Assembly: GCF_910592395.1 (NCBI RefSeq)
Contig: NC_088310.1
Coordinates: 8,873,501-8,937,500 of the forward strand
Direction of reading: 5' to 3'
DNA: 64,000 nt
Origin: Lineus longissimus
Taxonomy: Eukaryota; Nemertea; Pilidiophora; Heteronemertea; Lineidae
The position numbers and the translations under genes are program-made. Under the pieces are notes generated by a model. That model did no database searches. It worked only from the letters and a program-made list of their open reading frames with translations, and was not told where the DNA came from. Of this stretch, positions 1 to 13,114 are shown piece by piece (the stretch's first letter is position 1; each line of letters opens with the position of its first letter).

Positions 1-1140
1 CTCTGCTTTATTATTGGTTATAGTCATGAGAGGCAGGGTTCTAAAATGCCAATCAACAGAAAAAAGCTGTCGTCTTAGCGTGGTCTCAGCCAATTAGCTC
101 AGTATCTATGCACATTTTGGCACATAATGATGCCTTCTTTCAGATGCAAGCGGTCTGATGGCTTGAAATTAAAATAGTTCTGAGAAATCTTCAAATAAAC
201 AGTGGCTTGATAGATGGGGTCAAACATGCTGAGAGACACATGTTGGGTGCCATGTTCTGTGAGGCTTAGAGTTCAAGACAGTTGATGTATGATATCCATG
301 GGTACATAATGTCCTAACGTATCAAAATATAGTCATCTTAAACTGAAATATACCACACATGATGTAAAATCAGTACTTTGTTGGTGCTCATTTTGCAAAT
401 CAGAGTTAAAAATCCAGGACATGACCTACTTCCTTGATGCACATTCTGTATACCCTGCACTAGTATGCATGTGTCAGTTAGGCGTTGGTGTAGTGGTTGC
501 TATGACTAGGGCATTTTCACCATGAGTGAAGTTAGTTCATTGTAGAGTTTGAAGTACATTTGTAACTAGTACATATACCTAATTGATAATATATCCCAAA
601 TGTCCACTTAGATTAGTTAGGTTTATAATATTCATGAAATTTTTTATCTTTCACCCATGGGTGGATGGAGCCCATGTGGTCAGCATGAGCTAGTAGCTAG
701 TTAGTTGTCCAACAGACAATTTGCTTGGGGTTGTTTCTTTTGGATTGCTATCCAGTCAATCACGGATGCCTCTCCATCACGGAATGGCTATATTGAGCGT
801 GTCCTAATTAGAGTCTGGCCTGCTTGCAGCAGATATGCCACTCAGCGGAAACCAAACCGAGGCCATCAGATAACGCGGGAACTGATATCAATTACATATT
901 CCTGGTCTGGATCGTAGACTGGGTTTCAACACCGAAGCCACCGCCCGTTTAGAACATGTCAAAAGACGTACGTTGGGACAGAGCGCTCTTGGGTCGATCA
1001 CGCGTTGACTATGACCAGACTGCTATAACCGACCCAGAATCTTTAATTCTCAAATACGAACCGCACTCCACAGCGAAAATGCACTTTGCGCTAACGAAGC
1101 CTCGTTTTCAATTCAGTGGCTATGGTCAGGCAACCATAAC
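1..1140. other. Non-coding stretch, nothing recognised
   Basis: The only open frames are short (under 71 codons) and show no recognisable domain, splice pattern or repeat. No RNA gene was recognised. The sequence is AT-rich and has no obvious tandem structure. Confidence 0.5.
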
Positions 1141-1141
1141 C

Positions 1142-1352
1142 ACTTGAGTTGGTGCAAAATGTGGAAGCCGTCAAAAAGCATTTAAAACCACATTTTTCGA
1201 TGCTTAATCTGGGATATTTTAAACAGAAATTGATACCACACTGTCGTCGGTATTTGTTATTTCACCAAAACCGCTGAAATGTCGGCAAAACCAAGGCTCT
1301 GCCTCGGTTTATCGCTGTTTTGGTGAGACTACCAATAAATAACAATAATCAT
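1142..1352 (+). repeat. Dispersed repeat, copy 1 (partner at 49505-49765)
   Basis: This block shares a recognisable order of words with 49505-49765: a stretch reading TTGGTGCAAAATGTGGAAG, then 'AAAGCATTT..AACCACATT.TTCGAT', then a 'CACTGTCGT' word, then a CCTCGG-rich palindromic part and 'GGTGAGAC.ACCAATA'. The two copies are in the same orientation and clearly diverged, with indels. The 'GGTGAGAC' and 'TCACC(A/C)AAACCG' words recur in inverted form inside the block, as expected of a small non-autonomous DNA element. No coding capacity was seen. Confidence 0.6.
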
Positions 1353-1607
1353 GAGACTAATATAGCGCTAAATCCAACATCGTGTTGGGCCTTGTTTGCA
1401 GAGGCATGTTTACTCTTGTTGCCAGTGTGGACGGGTCGAAAAACATGTGAAAACATCAGCAAACTTGTTGGCCAATGTTAGGCCATGCACCTTCTGAAAA
1501 ACATGTTGGTTGGTGTTAGGCAATCAGCAGCCAATCAGGGAACAGATTTGGCTCATGTGATGGAGCTACTTGGACAAAATGGCAGCCTCAATGAAAGACA
1601 GAGAGTG

Positions 1608-2059
1608 GAGACAAGACCACAATGGATTTTTTAAGCCTTTTAGCAGTTTAATTAAATTGTCAATGTTTGACCGCGACGCATCAAATACTGCGTTCGGTTG
1701 TGAATCTGAAATTTAGATTATGTTATTCCGGACAGTCGGGCAAGTAAATGGTGAAAAATAAACTGGTGATTGACCACGGAAATTTTTTGATAATCGACAA
1801 ATTAGACAGACTTTGATATTTCCACTCTTTTCAGCCAACTGGCAGAAAAAACTCAAAACACGCCCCCTATTACCAAATTAGCAAAATTCGAAATTAATTT
1901 TTTCATCAAATAATTTCTTTATATCTGTAGACTTGCCACAGCAAATATTTTTTCAATACCTCTCCAAATATGTACTTGAGAGTTAAAAACATGCACTCGT
2001 CTAATTGATAGGCCTCGACCGGCCTCCAACCTATGAATATTCATTAGTGGTCTTGTCTC
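1608..2059 (+). mobile_element. MITE family 1, copy A
   Basis: About 452 bp beginning GAGACAAGACCAC and ending with its reverse complement GTGGTCTTGTCTC. The second terminus reads on as AATGAATATTCAT, so perfect terminal identity is short. The body is shared with copies at 2609-3052 and 3058-3458. It has no open frame of note, which makes it a non-autonomous DNA element. No clear target-site duplication was seen. Confidence 0.75.
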
Positions 2060-2608
2060 AATGAAGGTAGATTTCAGGGGTTAACATTTTGAGATTTTTT
2101 TCAAACTAATGTAGATGACATCCCACAACTCTCCAACAAAGGAAAGTCATATCTGGACATTTTTGGAGAAATGAGAGACATTTCAAAGAGTGGTACAACT
2201 GTGCCAAAGCGACGAAAGAGGACAAAATCGACAAAAAGTCATGATTTTGCAGCCAACAGCACCAAATTCAAAGACCAGCCCTGGCCAGAATAAGCAAGCT
2301 ATGGAGCTGAAAATTTAGGATGTGATTTAGGAATATCTTTGCTGCTCAGGGAACAACTTTCAGAATCAAGGCCTAAGTAGTTTCAAAGAAATTACAAAAT
2401 GAATGGCAACACAACAAGACTTGTAAAAATGAAACCGAACTTAGACCGGGGCTAGGTTGACTCATATTTGGGTCAAATTAAGTTTTTTTCTCATTATTTT
2501 AGCTTGTTTTGACCTTAAATCATCAGCAATACAATATTCTAAACGAATTAGAGTGATTTGAGCACATTCAAATTTTTCACTAAATTGACCCAAAATGTAG
2601 TGTAAATG

Positions 2609-3052
2609 GAGACAAGACCACAATTGATTTTTTAAGCCTTTTAGCAGTTAAATTGTCAATGTTTGACCGTGACGCATCAAATACTGCGTTCGGTTGTGAA
2701 TCTGAAATTTAGATTATGTTATTCCGGACAGTCGGGCAAGTAAATGGTGAAAAATAAACTGGTGATTGACCACGGAAATTTTTTGATAATCGACAAATTA
2801 GACAGACTTTGATATTTCCACTCTTTTCAGCCAACTGGCAGAAAAAACTCAAAACACGCCCCCTATTACCAAATTAGCAAAATTCGAAATTAATTTTTTC
2901 ATCAAGTAATTTCTTTATATCTGTAGACTTGCCACAGCAAATATTTTTTCATTACCTCTCCAAAAATGTACTTGAGAGTTAAAAACATGCACTCGTCTAA
3001 TTGATAGGCCTCGACCCTCCAACCTATGAATATTCATTAGTGGTCTTGTCTC
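2609..3052 (+). mobile_element. MITE family 1, copy B
   Basis: Same termini (GAGACAAGACCAC...GTGGTCTTGTCTC) and the same internal order as copy A, at about 444 bp and with very few differences by eye. It is in the same orientation as copy A and lies five bases from copy C. It has no coding capacity: open frames overlapping it are chance readings of the element. Confidence 0.75.
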
Positions 3053-3057
3053 AGTGG

Positions 3058-3458
3058 GAGACAAGACCACTAATGAATATTCATAAAGTACATATTTGGA
3101 GAGGTATTGAAAAAATATTTGCTGTGGCAAGTGTACAGATATAAAGAAATTATTTGATGAAAAAATTAATTTCGAATTTTGCTAATTGGGTAATAGTTTT
3201 GAGTTTTTTGTGTTTTGAGTTTTTTCTGCCAGTTAGCTGAAAAGAGTGGAAATATCAAAGTTTGTCTAATTTGTCGATTATCAAAAAATTTCCGTGGTCA
3301 ACTACCAATTTTTTTTTTTCACCATTTACTTGCCCGACTGTCCGGAATATCATGTCAAAATTTCAGATTCACAACCCCACGCAGATTTGATGCGTCGCGG
3401 TCAAACATTGACAATTTAACTGCTAAAAGGCTTAAAAAATCATTTGTGGTCTTGTCTC
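3058..3458 (-). mobile_element. MITE family 1, copy C (inverted, internally shortened)
   Basis: About 401 bp with the same termini but in opposite orientation to copies A and B, so B and C face each other across five bases and could form a long hairpin. It lacks roughly 40-50 bp of the interior and carries several substitutions, which suggests it is an older or separately inserted copy. A 90-codon open frame inside it is an artefact of the repeat. Confidence 0.75.
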
Positions 3459-6400
3459 GTGGCAATTTCAAGAAATTGAACATTTAATTTCGGAATACGA
3501 AAAGCTTTATCCATCCGCAGGAAATTCTTGAGGCTTTTGGGGTCTGAGGCCCTTAATTCTTGAAGGAGGCAGTGATAGGCCCCACGCCTTTCCCTGAGGA
3601 GGATCCATGCCCTGGTCCACCAGCATTGCTTTTGTCAGTTGAAAGAATTGCTGCTGAAGCACCTAGGCATGCTTTCTTCCTGTGGTTCTCCATTGTTTTG
3701 AAGAAAAATGGAGAGAAATTACTGATTTTCCCTCCAAATTGCCCTCAAATTCATGCCAAACACGGCCAAACTTAGCCAACAACGTGCAAACTTGCCGTGA
3801 CCAGACTCTTTATTAAACGACTCTGGTTATTTATAGACATCAGTGTAGACATCTCAAAAGACTAAAAACCGGTTTCTCTTTTAGGCGTACATGTGTATAT
3901 TGTTTCCGAGGCGGGGTCCTGCCCCAGGCGACTATTAAAAAAAACGGGAAAAAGCACATTACCTTGCATATATTGCATAAATTGACCCGATAAGAAGGTG
4001 TCTACTTCGATCGTATGCTGATGGCGTTGATTTCACACACCGAGAACAAGTCCAGTATTCGATTTTTTGCCCTGGCTGCTCAAAAGTGGCCAGTGCTCCC
4101 ATCCACTTCGACATTCGGATAAAATGACTGTCCTGTAGGCTCGAATATATTCGAAGAAACCTCAATACTCTCGCAAGCAAACAGCCTATTATGATATGCG
4201 ACCGATAATCTCTACTCGGCAATCACTTAACCGAAAAGTCTATCCTTGCGATTACTGGGTAATGATGTTTATGTCCGCCGCGGTTGACGAAATGAGTTCA
4301 CGGACATTTACGTCAGCCCCCGCCGCCATTCCAGCGGTAAGTCAACCATGTCTACTGCGCAGAAGTCCCAGGTCTTTAGTGTACCTCCTTCCGCATGACC
4401 GGAAATATTTATATCGATGTTGTTCCGTCCCTGCTTGAATTGGCCGCCATTGCAATCTGAATGTTGTGAATTACCTCATCCACAAAACTACAAGACTTTT
4501 TGTTGCTATTTTTATTCCGAAAATTCAAAAAAGGTTGTCATATTGCATTTCAAGTCTTGGCCCGAAAAAAGCCCTTCTAAAACGAAGTAATTTTGAGGGG
4601 TTTTATGCGCACTAATTTGGAAGCGTATAAAAAATTGCTATGTAATAAGGTTTGTGCGTGCAGCCAATTATTTTAAGCGAGGTGAGTTTTGACCCTTCAA
4701 CAGTTAATCGGCACAAAATGGGAATCAATATTCCTTTAGTAATATTAAACAGGGTTACAATACAACAGACTCGAAGATCTTTAGTAAATCGCCATATACG
4801 TATACGGCATTTTGTTCGAGCATTCTTGCCGTGTACATTTGTGTACATTATACATGCAATAAACGTGCAAAGGAAGCCAATACACTGGCAGAGATGCTTG
4901 AATATTATCGCTGCTTTGGAGAGTGGTATAATACCCGTGCTTGGAGCTGTTTTATGATACGTGTCGCTTTTTGGAAGGTGACTTTGGCGTCACCAGCGCA
5001 ATTTTTAGCGATGACGTGGCGATGATCACGTGGATGCACTGTGTTATTTTCGAATCGACCAATCACCGAACCTATCATGGAAATAACCTGGTCACAAGAT
5101 ATTTCCGTCGAATTCAACTAAGCGATCATTCCTGTAGCGGAACGGGCGCGGTCGGGTCATATGATGTTTACGTCTCAATTTCGATTCGCTTGGTTAATGC
5201 GCAATTCATAATGTGCTACGAGTCTTTTTGAACTGGCTGCAGGAATAATAAGTGTCGAGTTCAAATGTTTACGCATGTCTTCGATTTGCCAGTCTAGGGT
5301 ACATGATGTGGATTGTAAAGGTAAGGCACACCAAGTATAACCTTGAATTCCACTTCTCTCGCCAGTGTCATCAGAAAAATGATCAGCCGATACAATCGTC
5401 GATAAAACCATTGTCGACATGATTTTCTTGGGGTGTACTCCTTCAGATGCATCCCTGCAAGTTGCAAGAGAGCTGCTATCTCCAACATGTCTGACCATTT
5501 CAAGTTTCAAGCTTATAGTCTGAAGCTACCTTGAAAATGCTAAGGATTTACTTCTTAGCATATATGCTTTATACCCCTGTCTTAATATAGAACGAAGCAA
5601 AAGATTAGCCAGCCAGCTACAACACTAAAAAGCAACCATTTTGCTTGTATTGTAGCACAAGCTGTGCATTAGGTTTTATGCTTGTAGATCAAAGTAAAAG
5701 TAAATGCTTGATTGTTATAAATATCGGCCATTACGGACCTTCTTAATTCTTGCGACATCATTATCAGCAGCCAAGAACGCGACCTAACCACCTAATTGAC
5801 TAGCTGTCAAAGAGTCCTTAAAAAGTGAATATAATTGTACCCCCAGTATTTTGTTAAAGGGGTACACCGTTGGTAATTACTTGTGGTCCAGTTAAATAGA
5901 AATTCTTATTATAAATACGAATATTTGTTTAAACTTGGTATTTATAGTATTTGTATATCAGTCTACACAATGGCAATGGTGAAATTATCACCCGATAGTA
6001 TGTATTGAAACAATTGACAGTTTTCCAATTCAATTCAATCGCAAATTATTTTTTTTCAACGAACGGCGTAAGCCTTTAAAAAAAGAAGGAATACTATCCA
6101 ACTTTCCTCAGATTTTTATAAGTTTATGTAAAATATGGCGTGTTTGTTAAGGATTCGATGAAAAATTGGATTTCTCCTCTGTGTCATTCTTCTTCTTTTG
6201 ATGCCGACTATTTAACGACATCGAACCCCGTTTGATAATTCAAGAAATTGGGACAAACATTTTGTTCACGGGGGATAACACGAAAGTGTTCCCAAACCTT
6301 TTGATAGCAGTGTACGTGTTTATAATCGAAAAGAAACAGCAGTTTCAGTATCAGTCAATCATCTTTTGGGGAAGTTAAAGAAATGGGCGGCTTTTTACAG

Positions 6401-8737
6401 CAGTATGTTTGCTTTTCTTCTAGTTCATCAGTAAAAAAAATTTCTGAACGTGTTTGATGCTTTTCCAATTTTATTTGAGCTCTTAGATAGTAGAAAAACG
6501 CGTTATTAGTTATTTTTGATACGCACAAGTCCTGATGCGAAAGACCTTTCCCGCCACGTGAGTGTCCGCCGAGATCCAAGTTCACATCAGCCCGCTATAA
6601 CGACGCAACGTCATTTCCATTATCGTCACAGTAGCCAAGTGCCATAAGCATGAAGTTGGAAAAATCGATAATCCACACCAATACGTCACAGGGTAGATCC
6701 ATGGTACCAGGAAGCCCCTAACTAGTGCATCGTTCCGCATGGAAATGATCGACGCATGGAGAGCTTACGCGGGTCAAATCGGAGGCAACATCGGAAAAGC
6801 GTGATAGTTCAGTCAGTTATCGAGTTTTTCCTTTTTTTGTGCAATTTGTTGATGGAAACTACTAATATGTAGAATGGAGGTGACTGGGCCGCCGACAGCT
6901 GGGTAATATTGCCCTTGATAATGCCAATGGTCTTTTAAGTTTAGTTGTAAAAACTGCAGTATACGCCCCTTTTCTTGTGGTCATCCCATGCATGGTAGGT
7001 GGGGAGGACATGAATCTACTTCCCGCATAAACCTTCCGAAAAAATAACTCCCGCAAAATCTATCGTAAATTCTCGCAAAAAATTTCTCTCTTACTAAGTG
7101 CTCTGACCCTAATAAGCTATCTGCGAGAAAAACTAGGAATGCCGCCATCTCAGATTGCGCATCCTGGCAATTAATTTGTAGTGTAAGTTGGCTATGAGCG
7201 ATTGTGTTATGTGTATGAACAGGAGGTATGCCTGGTAGTAGGTCTAGGCCTTCTATTGTGAATGCTCTGCCAGTTGGTACCAACCGTATACAGGGTTATC
7301 CATAAAGAAAGGCCTGACCTTTTCTTGACGGTGGAAGCATTGACTTGGCTGCCCTGTTTCGCTATAATGTTATCCATCTATGATCACATGGTCGAGCCTC
7401 TAAAGCTGGCAGCACACTGGACTCTGGCGTCCAGAGGAGTTCGACTGAATGCCGCTTGCCGCCACTCGCCTCCGAAGTTGGCGTCAGGAAGATCCCGGTG
7501 GGCGCACACCAGCGCAGACCTGGCGGTAGGAGGCATCTTTTGCCACCCTTTTAACCCATCCTTGTCCAAGTGTTCCAAATCATGTGACCCGAAGCTGCCG
7601 CTTGCGGCCAAAAAAACTCCACTGGACGCCGAAGTTGAAGTCAGGTGTACTGCGAGCTTTATATCTCTCCTCCCCGACGACAGATACGGCGCCACCGGCT
7701 CAGCTGAGAGGGGTCTGCATGGTAAGATTATCGGGTGCGTGCTCCTACCATTCCCGTGATAGTGTTTTTACTGTGAGGCCCACGTTATTGTGATGCGCTG
7801 CCAAACCAATACCAGAAAACTGACCTAGTTGCTATTACTGGGAATTCGTGTTTCCGTCTCGAATTTATAACTACTAGCATATACCCATGGAGCGGGCAAA
7901 GTTGAAATGTAATATACATTAGTTAAATGGGCACGATGATTGAGCTACATTAAATTTCTAACGTTACTGAAGTTTTATTAAAGGTTAAACACGAAATTAA
8001 CTGCATTTAGGGACTTATTGCTGCTATCTACATGCAACCCCTAATAGATTGATTGGAGTACGCTATTTTGCACAATGCATTGAGACCAGTGACAGCAGGT
8101 CCTGTTCCAAATAAGGCCCTCACATATTAGGCATATCACCTACCCACTCCCGTACCCAATGCCACTGTCGGCCCAAAGCCAGGCGCATGGAGAGATGCAG
8201 AACGCAATTCAAACTGACAACATCAATCATTAAAGAATAAATCAAAGAGCAAGCGCTGGCAACTGTACATATTTGTCCATCCTGGCATAACTGTTTATTG
8301 ATACCCTGACTGCATGTTCCGGTAGGCCACCCTGCAGAATTTGCCTCATCACTCCGGTCAGTGTTTCTCGAATAGAACTAAAATAGAATAGGCTAATCAT
8401 TAATCTCCCTGCTAATACCCTGCTCCATGGACCAGGTTGTATAGCACTACATACGTGCTGGAAGCTGATACTGATGTGGCAGGGAGAATATGCGTGAAGT
8501 TTGTGTATGCTTTTGAGAATGAGCGGAGCTCTCCAGTCGACGTGCTCTCCGAAAAGTTGTTATTTATTCTAAAACCACGAAGATATTCGACGTATGACAC
8601 CCTCAGTGACACTCTTACTTATGATCCACACCTACGAAGCCAAAAGTTGCAAGAATTCGACGCTTTTCCGAGGCCCAATTTTGAAACAAAAATCGCCTCC
8701 TTTTTAGCGGCCACAACGCGCATTATAGTATAGATTC
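3459..8737. other. Non-coding stretch; no gene supported
   Basis: Several open frames of 60-165 codons occur on both strands (for example 4652-4957, 5175-5510, 7262-7759 and 8437-8733). None has a domain I recognise, and opposite-strand frames of similar length overlap them. About 7400-7700 is GC-richer than its surroundings and has a weak, imperfect inverted repeat at its ends (GCAGCACACTGGAC against a diverged complement near 7650). It may be an old DNA-element remnant. Confidence 0.45.
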
Positions 8738-9709
8738 GCGCGTATGGCAAGCCAAAGCGGAATTTTTTCAAGACTTTAGAATTACCATTCAAGAAGTTAA
8801 ATATAAGTTCAAGAAGGAAATATATGTTCAAGACTAAAATATGTTCAACCTTGAATCAAATGTTTTCAGCCTTGAATAAAATATGTTCAACCTTGAATAA
8901 AATATGTTCAACCTTGAATAAAATATGTTCAACCTTGAATAAAATATGTCCAACCTTGAACAAAATATATTCAACCTTGAACAAAATATATTCAAGACTC
9001 ACGTGACCATATTCAAGACGCACGTGACCACAAAATTGATGACGTAGAGCGTAGAATCTGTGGTACTTCTGATGCGTTCTGTTTCACGACATGATTGATT
9101 GCCTGTATAGCCTAAACACTCAAACATGTCAAAAGACGAGAATCCGATACAGTGGTGTCGGCCTCAAGAATGAAAGGTGAGAGGCATTGCGCATTTTGAA
9201 CCTATTATTTGCCTGATATGTCTGTGAAACATGTATCGACTCTGACATTCAATCGGCATCCATGTCATGATGTGTAGGATTACAGTACATGTCAGGTGTA
9301 GGCGGCTAGGTACGTGTACAACCATGTGTCAAAACCTCGTGCGAACAATTCGAGCTCCGAAACGCAACACAAGTACCATGGGTTCGGGAAAGTCCGGACG
9401 CGGGTTCGGGAAAGTCCGTAAAGCATCAAAACATGAGCAACTACGTCATCAATTTTGTGGTCACGTGCGTCTTGAATATGGTCACGTGAGTCTTGAATAT
9501 ATTTTGTTCAAGGTTGAATATATTTTGTTCAAGGTTGGACATATTTTATTCAAGGTTGAACATATTTTATTCAAGGTTGAAAACATTTGATTCAAGGTTG
9601 AACATATTTTAGTCTTGAACATATATTTCCTTCTTGAACTCATATTTAACTTCTTGAATGGTAATTCTAAAGTCTTGAATAAATTCCGCTTTGGCTTGCC
9701 ATACGCGCG
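8738..9709. mobile_element. Long fold-back element with 21-bp tandem repeats in its arms
   Basis: The left arm (8738-9047) and right arm (9441-9709) are inverted copies. Both start from GCGCGTATGGCAAGCC, run through words such as TTCAAGAAGTTAAATAT and a tandem array of about 21 bp (core TTCAACCTTGAA), and end in CACGTGACCACAAAATTGATG ACGTAG. The arms differ mainly in the number of tandem units. The 393-bp middle is unique. Open frames across the arms are simply the 21-bp unit read as seven codons. No transposase was found. Confidence 0.8.
8838..8998 (+). repeat. 21-bp minisatellite (left arm)
   Basis: About seven to eight tandem units of roughly 21 bp with core AATATGTTCAACCTTGAATA. Early units read TGTTC, and the last ones read TATTC or TGTCC. 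The inverted counterpart occupies about 9495-9620 and has fewer units. Because 21 is a multiple of three, the array stays open in frame and mimics a repetitive protein. Confidence 0.8.
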
Positions 9710-10480
9710 CCCGCATCCATAAACTGACCTAGTGGCCTTTGCTGGGTGTTTACACGTCAGGTCTAGACTTATGCATTTCATCACTGAGTCTGTCTCGAAT
9801 TGGCCCATAGTGGCTACACAGTGGTCAACTATTGGGACTTTTAGAACAAAATACGTTGACGCAACGTACACACCAGAGTTGGACATAACATTCTTTAGTG
9901 AATAAATCTCCCGCTCGTGTAAAGTCGCGATCAAATTAGTGCGATTTGCGATTGACAGACAACTGATATAAAAAGTCAACAGTCTAACTGACTAACTTAC
10001 CACGTTATTCCAAGGCACCAGAACGTGTCACGACAGAATCCTGTCGCGGATTTTAAAACTAAAATGAAAACGTTTAGAATTGTTTCATCTATTCCATCAT
10101 TTTTGTGATTACATGTATATCATAAATATATCAATGTCTCTATGATACATATATTCACTTTCCATTATTTTTGTGCTTATTCATTTGCCACGGATTAAAT
10201 TTGTGAAATAACAAGGTTTTTGTACACGATCCCTAGAATATGTTTTGATATTTACATGTATGATTATTACTAATCTTTAAATTTCTTGTTGTTCAAATAA
10301 ACATATTCCATATTTAATAATTCTTTATAATTTATTCAATTCCCAACGATCATTCGAATTATAAAATTTAACGCATAGTTGGTCGAACTCGAAGTGGGTT
10401 TAAAGTATTGGTGAAAATGGACTTGTATGGGACATGGAAGAGTCTATTTTTGAAGGGGGTTATGGAGAAGATGACAAAAT
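9710..10480. other. Non-coding AT-rich stretch
   Basis: No open frame of significance and no repeat beyond A/T-rich low complexity. Nothing further was recognised. Confidence 0.5.
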
Positions 10481-10482
10481 GG

Positions 10483-10627
10483 GAACTGGCGGAATGGCAA
10501 ACTGGCGAAATGGGAAACTGGTGAATTGGGAAACTGGCGAAATGGGAATTGGCGAAATGGCAATTTTCAGTGGCGAAATGGGGATTTTCAGTGGCGAAAT
10601 GGGGATTTTCAGTGGCGAAATGGGGAT
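10483..10627 (+). repeat. Minisatellite of short GGCGAAATGGG units
   Basis: The array starts with short variable units built on (A)CTGGCGAAATGGGAA. It ends in three near-identical 21-bp units of the form CAGTGGCGAAATGGGGATTTT. The unit length again keeps frames open on both strands, so the two overlapping open frames (82 and 63 codons) are not taken as genes. Confidence 0.8.
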
Positions 10628-10689
10628 AAACCCTTGGGAATTTGAATTCATGTCACGTATTTACGAAAGCCCAGACGTATAATTCGAAA

Positions 10690-12319
10690 TACGTAGTATA
10701 GCCTACACGAATTTCGAAATACGAAATTCGAACTTTAATTCGAGATTCAATGTCCAAGTCAAATTACTGTGTCTATAAACAGCGATGATTTGCTGGTAAT
10801 TTGGTTCAGACTTTCCGAATAAAACATACTTCAAACATAATGATCATCATCTAAATAATTTCTCGATATTGCAGTTGTGACAACAGGTGCGTATATCGAA
10901 ATCACTCTTTTAGACGAATTTCGAAGTTCCAATATAATTTTAACTAACATTGGAACTTGTGCAACTTCTTTTATCAAATCATGTAGGAAATGCCATTATT
11001 CCTGAAAGTGAAATCATCAATGAAATATATTTTGGAAATAGTATATTGTACAATTCCAGAATTTTGATATAAAACCAAATTATCAGCATGCATGAAGGTA
11101 TTGGTCTAACTGTAAATACTGTAAATACTCCAGACTCACCAATCCGAGACCATTTTATGAATATGCAAGTCAAGCTTCCGTAAATACTCTAAAACCTCGA
11201 ATACAAGGTCTGAGGCTCCGCCCCCATTCATTACAATGATTGTGCATGGGGATGGGCCAACATAGATGAGTCAACATAAGTCTTTTATCTTTTTTCCCCT
11301 TTATTTGAGAAAGCCCTATTATTTTCACAGGTTTTCTAGAAATCTGACATTTCAAGATTAAGTCGGACTTTTGGTGCAAATATCGGGAAAAGTTACAATG
11401 GAAACCGTTCGGAGAAAGCCTTCTACTAACAAATAGTATAGTCCTTATTTGAAACAAGCAAATTCCCCCTCAAGCCTTTTAGGTTTTAAATGGTATTTTA
11501 TCGGTAATGAACAACTGTATCTTATCTCAATGACAATCAATTAATCAAGGCTCATATTTCGCATTTCGTATTTCGAATGATCCGTTTGGGCTTTCGTACA
11601 TTTCATTTGTATTTAAGAGACAACTGATTAGAGATAGGCTTCATGGAGAAGTTGTCACCGATTCCACCAGGAACAAGTGAATCTTATTTTGAATGATGTT
11701 ATTCACTGCAATTTTTTCAGCATAAATCCGAGTTCTACAGATTGAGGGCTTTGAATGACTCATCCAAGAAAAGTTATCAGACGATCTGGTAAGTATAAGA
11801 CTATAAGGCAACCACATTGCTTTTCAGTCTTAACGTCAACTAACATCACACGCTCATCAGATGAAACCGTCCACGTGAACGTTGCACATACAGGGTGACC
11901 CCTAAAAATAAAAACCAATGAAAAGGCTAATAAAATTAACTATCACGATAGTTAATTTTATTCAACGCCAGCTTTTTGCCCATCATCCTAAGTCATTGCA
12001 TTACCTACACACATAGATTCATGACTGGGATTCAAGCAGCCTTTTGTGGTACATGTATGCGAAGAAATTGTTAAAAAAATTTAAAACCAACCGTAAATGT
12101 CACAATGTCACCCAACAGTATGTAACCATATTCTGGTGAACAGAATGGCAAGTTGCCATTGAAATAATTCATCTGCCTTCCCTTCATTTACGCAGTAACA
12201 TATCATCCGTCGTAAGCGATTCTAAGGGCAGCTTTGATTTTGCGTTTCAAGTGCTGTAAGATTTTAGGCGAACATGGATTGTCCACTAACCCAATGTTCT
12301 GAAGCTTTGACAACATATG
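10690..12319. other. Non-coding stretch with one short perfect hairpin
   Basis: No gene recognised. At 11929-11962 a 15-bp arm (AATAAAATTAACTAT) is followed four bases later by its exact complement. It lies near a CAGGGTGACCCC word, a combination often seen at ends of small DNA elements. Open frames at 10979-11457 (minus) show no domain. Confidence 0.5.
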
Positions 12320-12321
12320 TA

Positions 12322-13114
12322 CAGTCCTACCAGGAAGTAAATGTCCACAGGTTTTTAAAAAAAAATATCACGGAGATAGAATAAGGTATTTGAATGCGGT
12401 TTTCAGCAGAGAATGGTATATCTAGTTGGCCATGTATCTGTTCTATTTGGACCCAGCTAATCCTGTCTCTTCATTATGTAACATGCAATTCTAAAAAATC
12501 CCAAAAGTAACTTTTTATTTTATTTTATTTTTGTTCTTTTTCACAACGTATGGGTGGACTATAATGCAACAAAGGCTTTTTTGCTTTCACAACTAGAAAA
12601 TTCCTGCTAAATTCTTCATTTTGAAGATTAGTTTTAGCTCGCTACAGGTGATAGTTTTTTCTGACATTTGATGACCTTTGAGAACACTCCTCTTGGTCAG
12701 CAATGCAGTCAGTCCGGGCCAACTCAGCTCATACATGAAGGATTGGGGATCTTTATCAAAGCTTATGAAAGAGAATAAAAAAATTACATAAAAATCATAA
12801 GCAAAATTGTGCATTTGTGCTGACAATCGAACACAATGTATGGAATTGCAATTGCAAAAAAATGTTGGTCGTAAAGCACAGTTCATGAGCTCATATGAAT
12901 CTTGAAAAGGCACATGAAATAAAAAAAGGTGATTTTGGGACCTTTTTAGAAATACTTGTTTCATAATGAAGGGATGGAATTATGTGCAACCAAATACAAC
13001 AAATATATGACCAACTAGATATACCATACTTTGCTGAAAACCGCATTCAAATATCTCATTTTATCTCTGTGATTTTTTTTAAAAACGGCGGACATTTACT
13101 TCCTGGTAGGACTG
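12322..13114. mobile_element. Tc1/mariner-like MITE with about 110-bp inverted ends and TA target site
   Basis: The left end at 12322 reads CAGTCCTACCAGGAAGTAAA and is preceded by TA. The right end at 13114 is its complement, followed by TA. The inverted similarity extends about 110 bp inward, through words such as GTATTTGAATGCGGTTTTCAGC and the complement of ATATCTAGTTGG, with scattered mismatches. The roughly 570-bp interior has no transposase-like frame. A TA target duplication with CAG-type termini points to the Tc1/mariner superfamily (knowledge of the superfamily, not a database match). Confidence 0.75.

Noticed and set aside
7262-7759. 165-codon frame on the plus strand
   Set aside because: No domain is recognised, a 103-codon frame overlaps on the other strand, and the stretch is GC-rich with weak inverted ends.
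8824-9006. Repetitive 60-residue open frame (ICSTLNK repeats) and its mirror at 9482-9979
   Set aside because: It is the 21-bp minisatellite read in frame within a fold-back element, and both arms give the same artefact.
10434-10682. Open frames on both strands of 82 and 63 codons
   Set aside because: They come from the 21-bp GGCGAAATGGG minisatellite.
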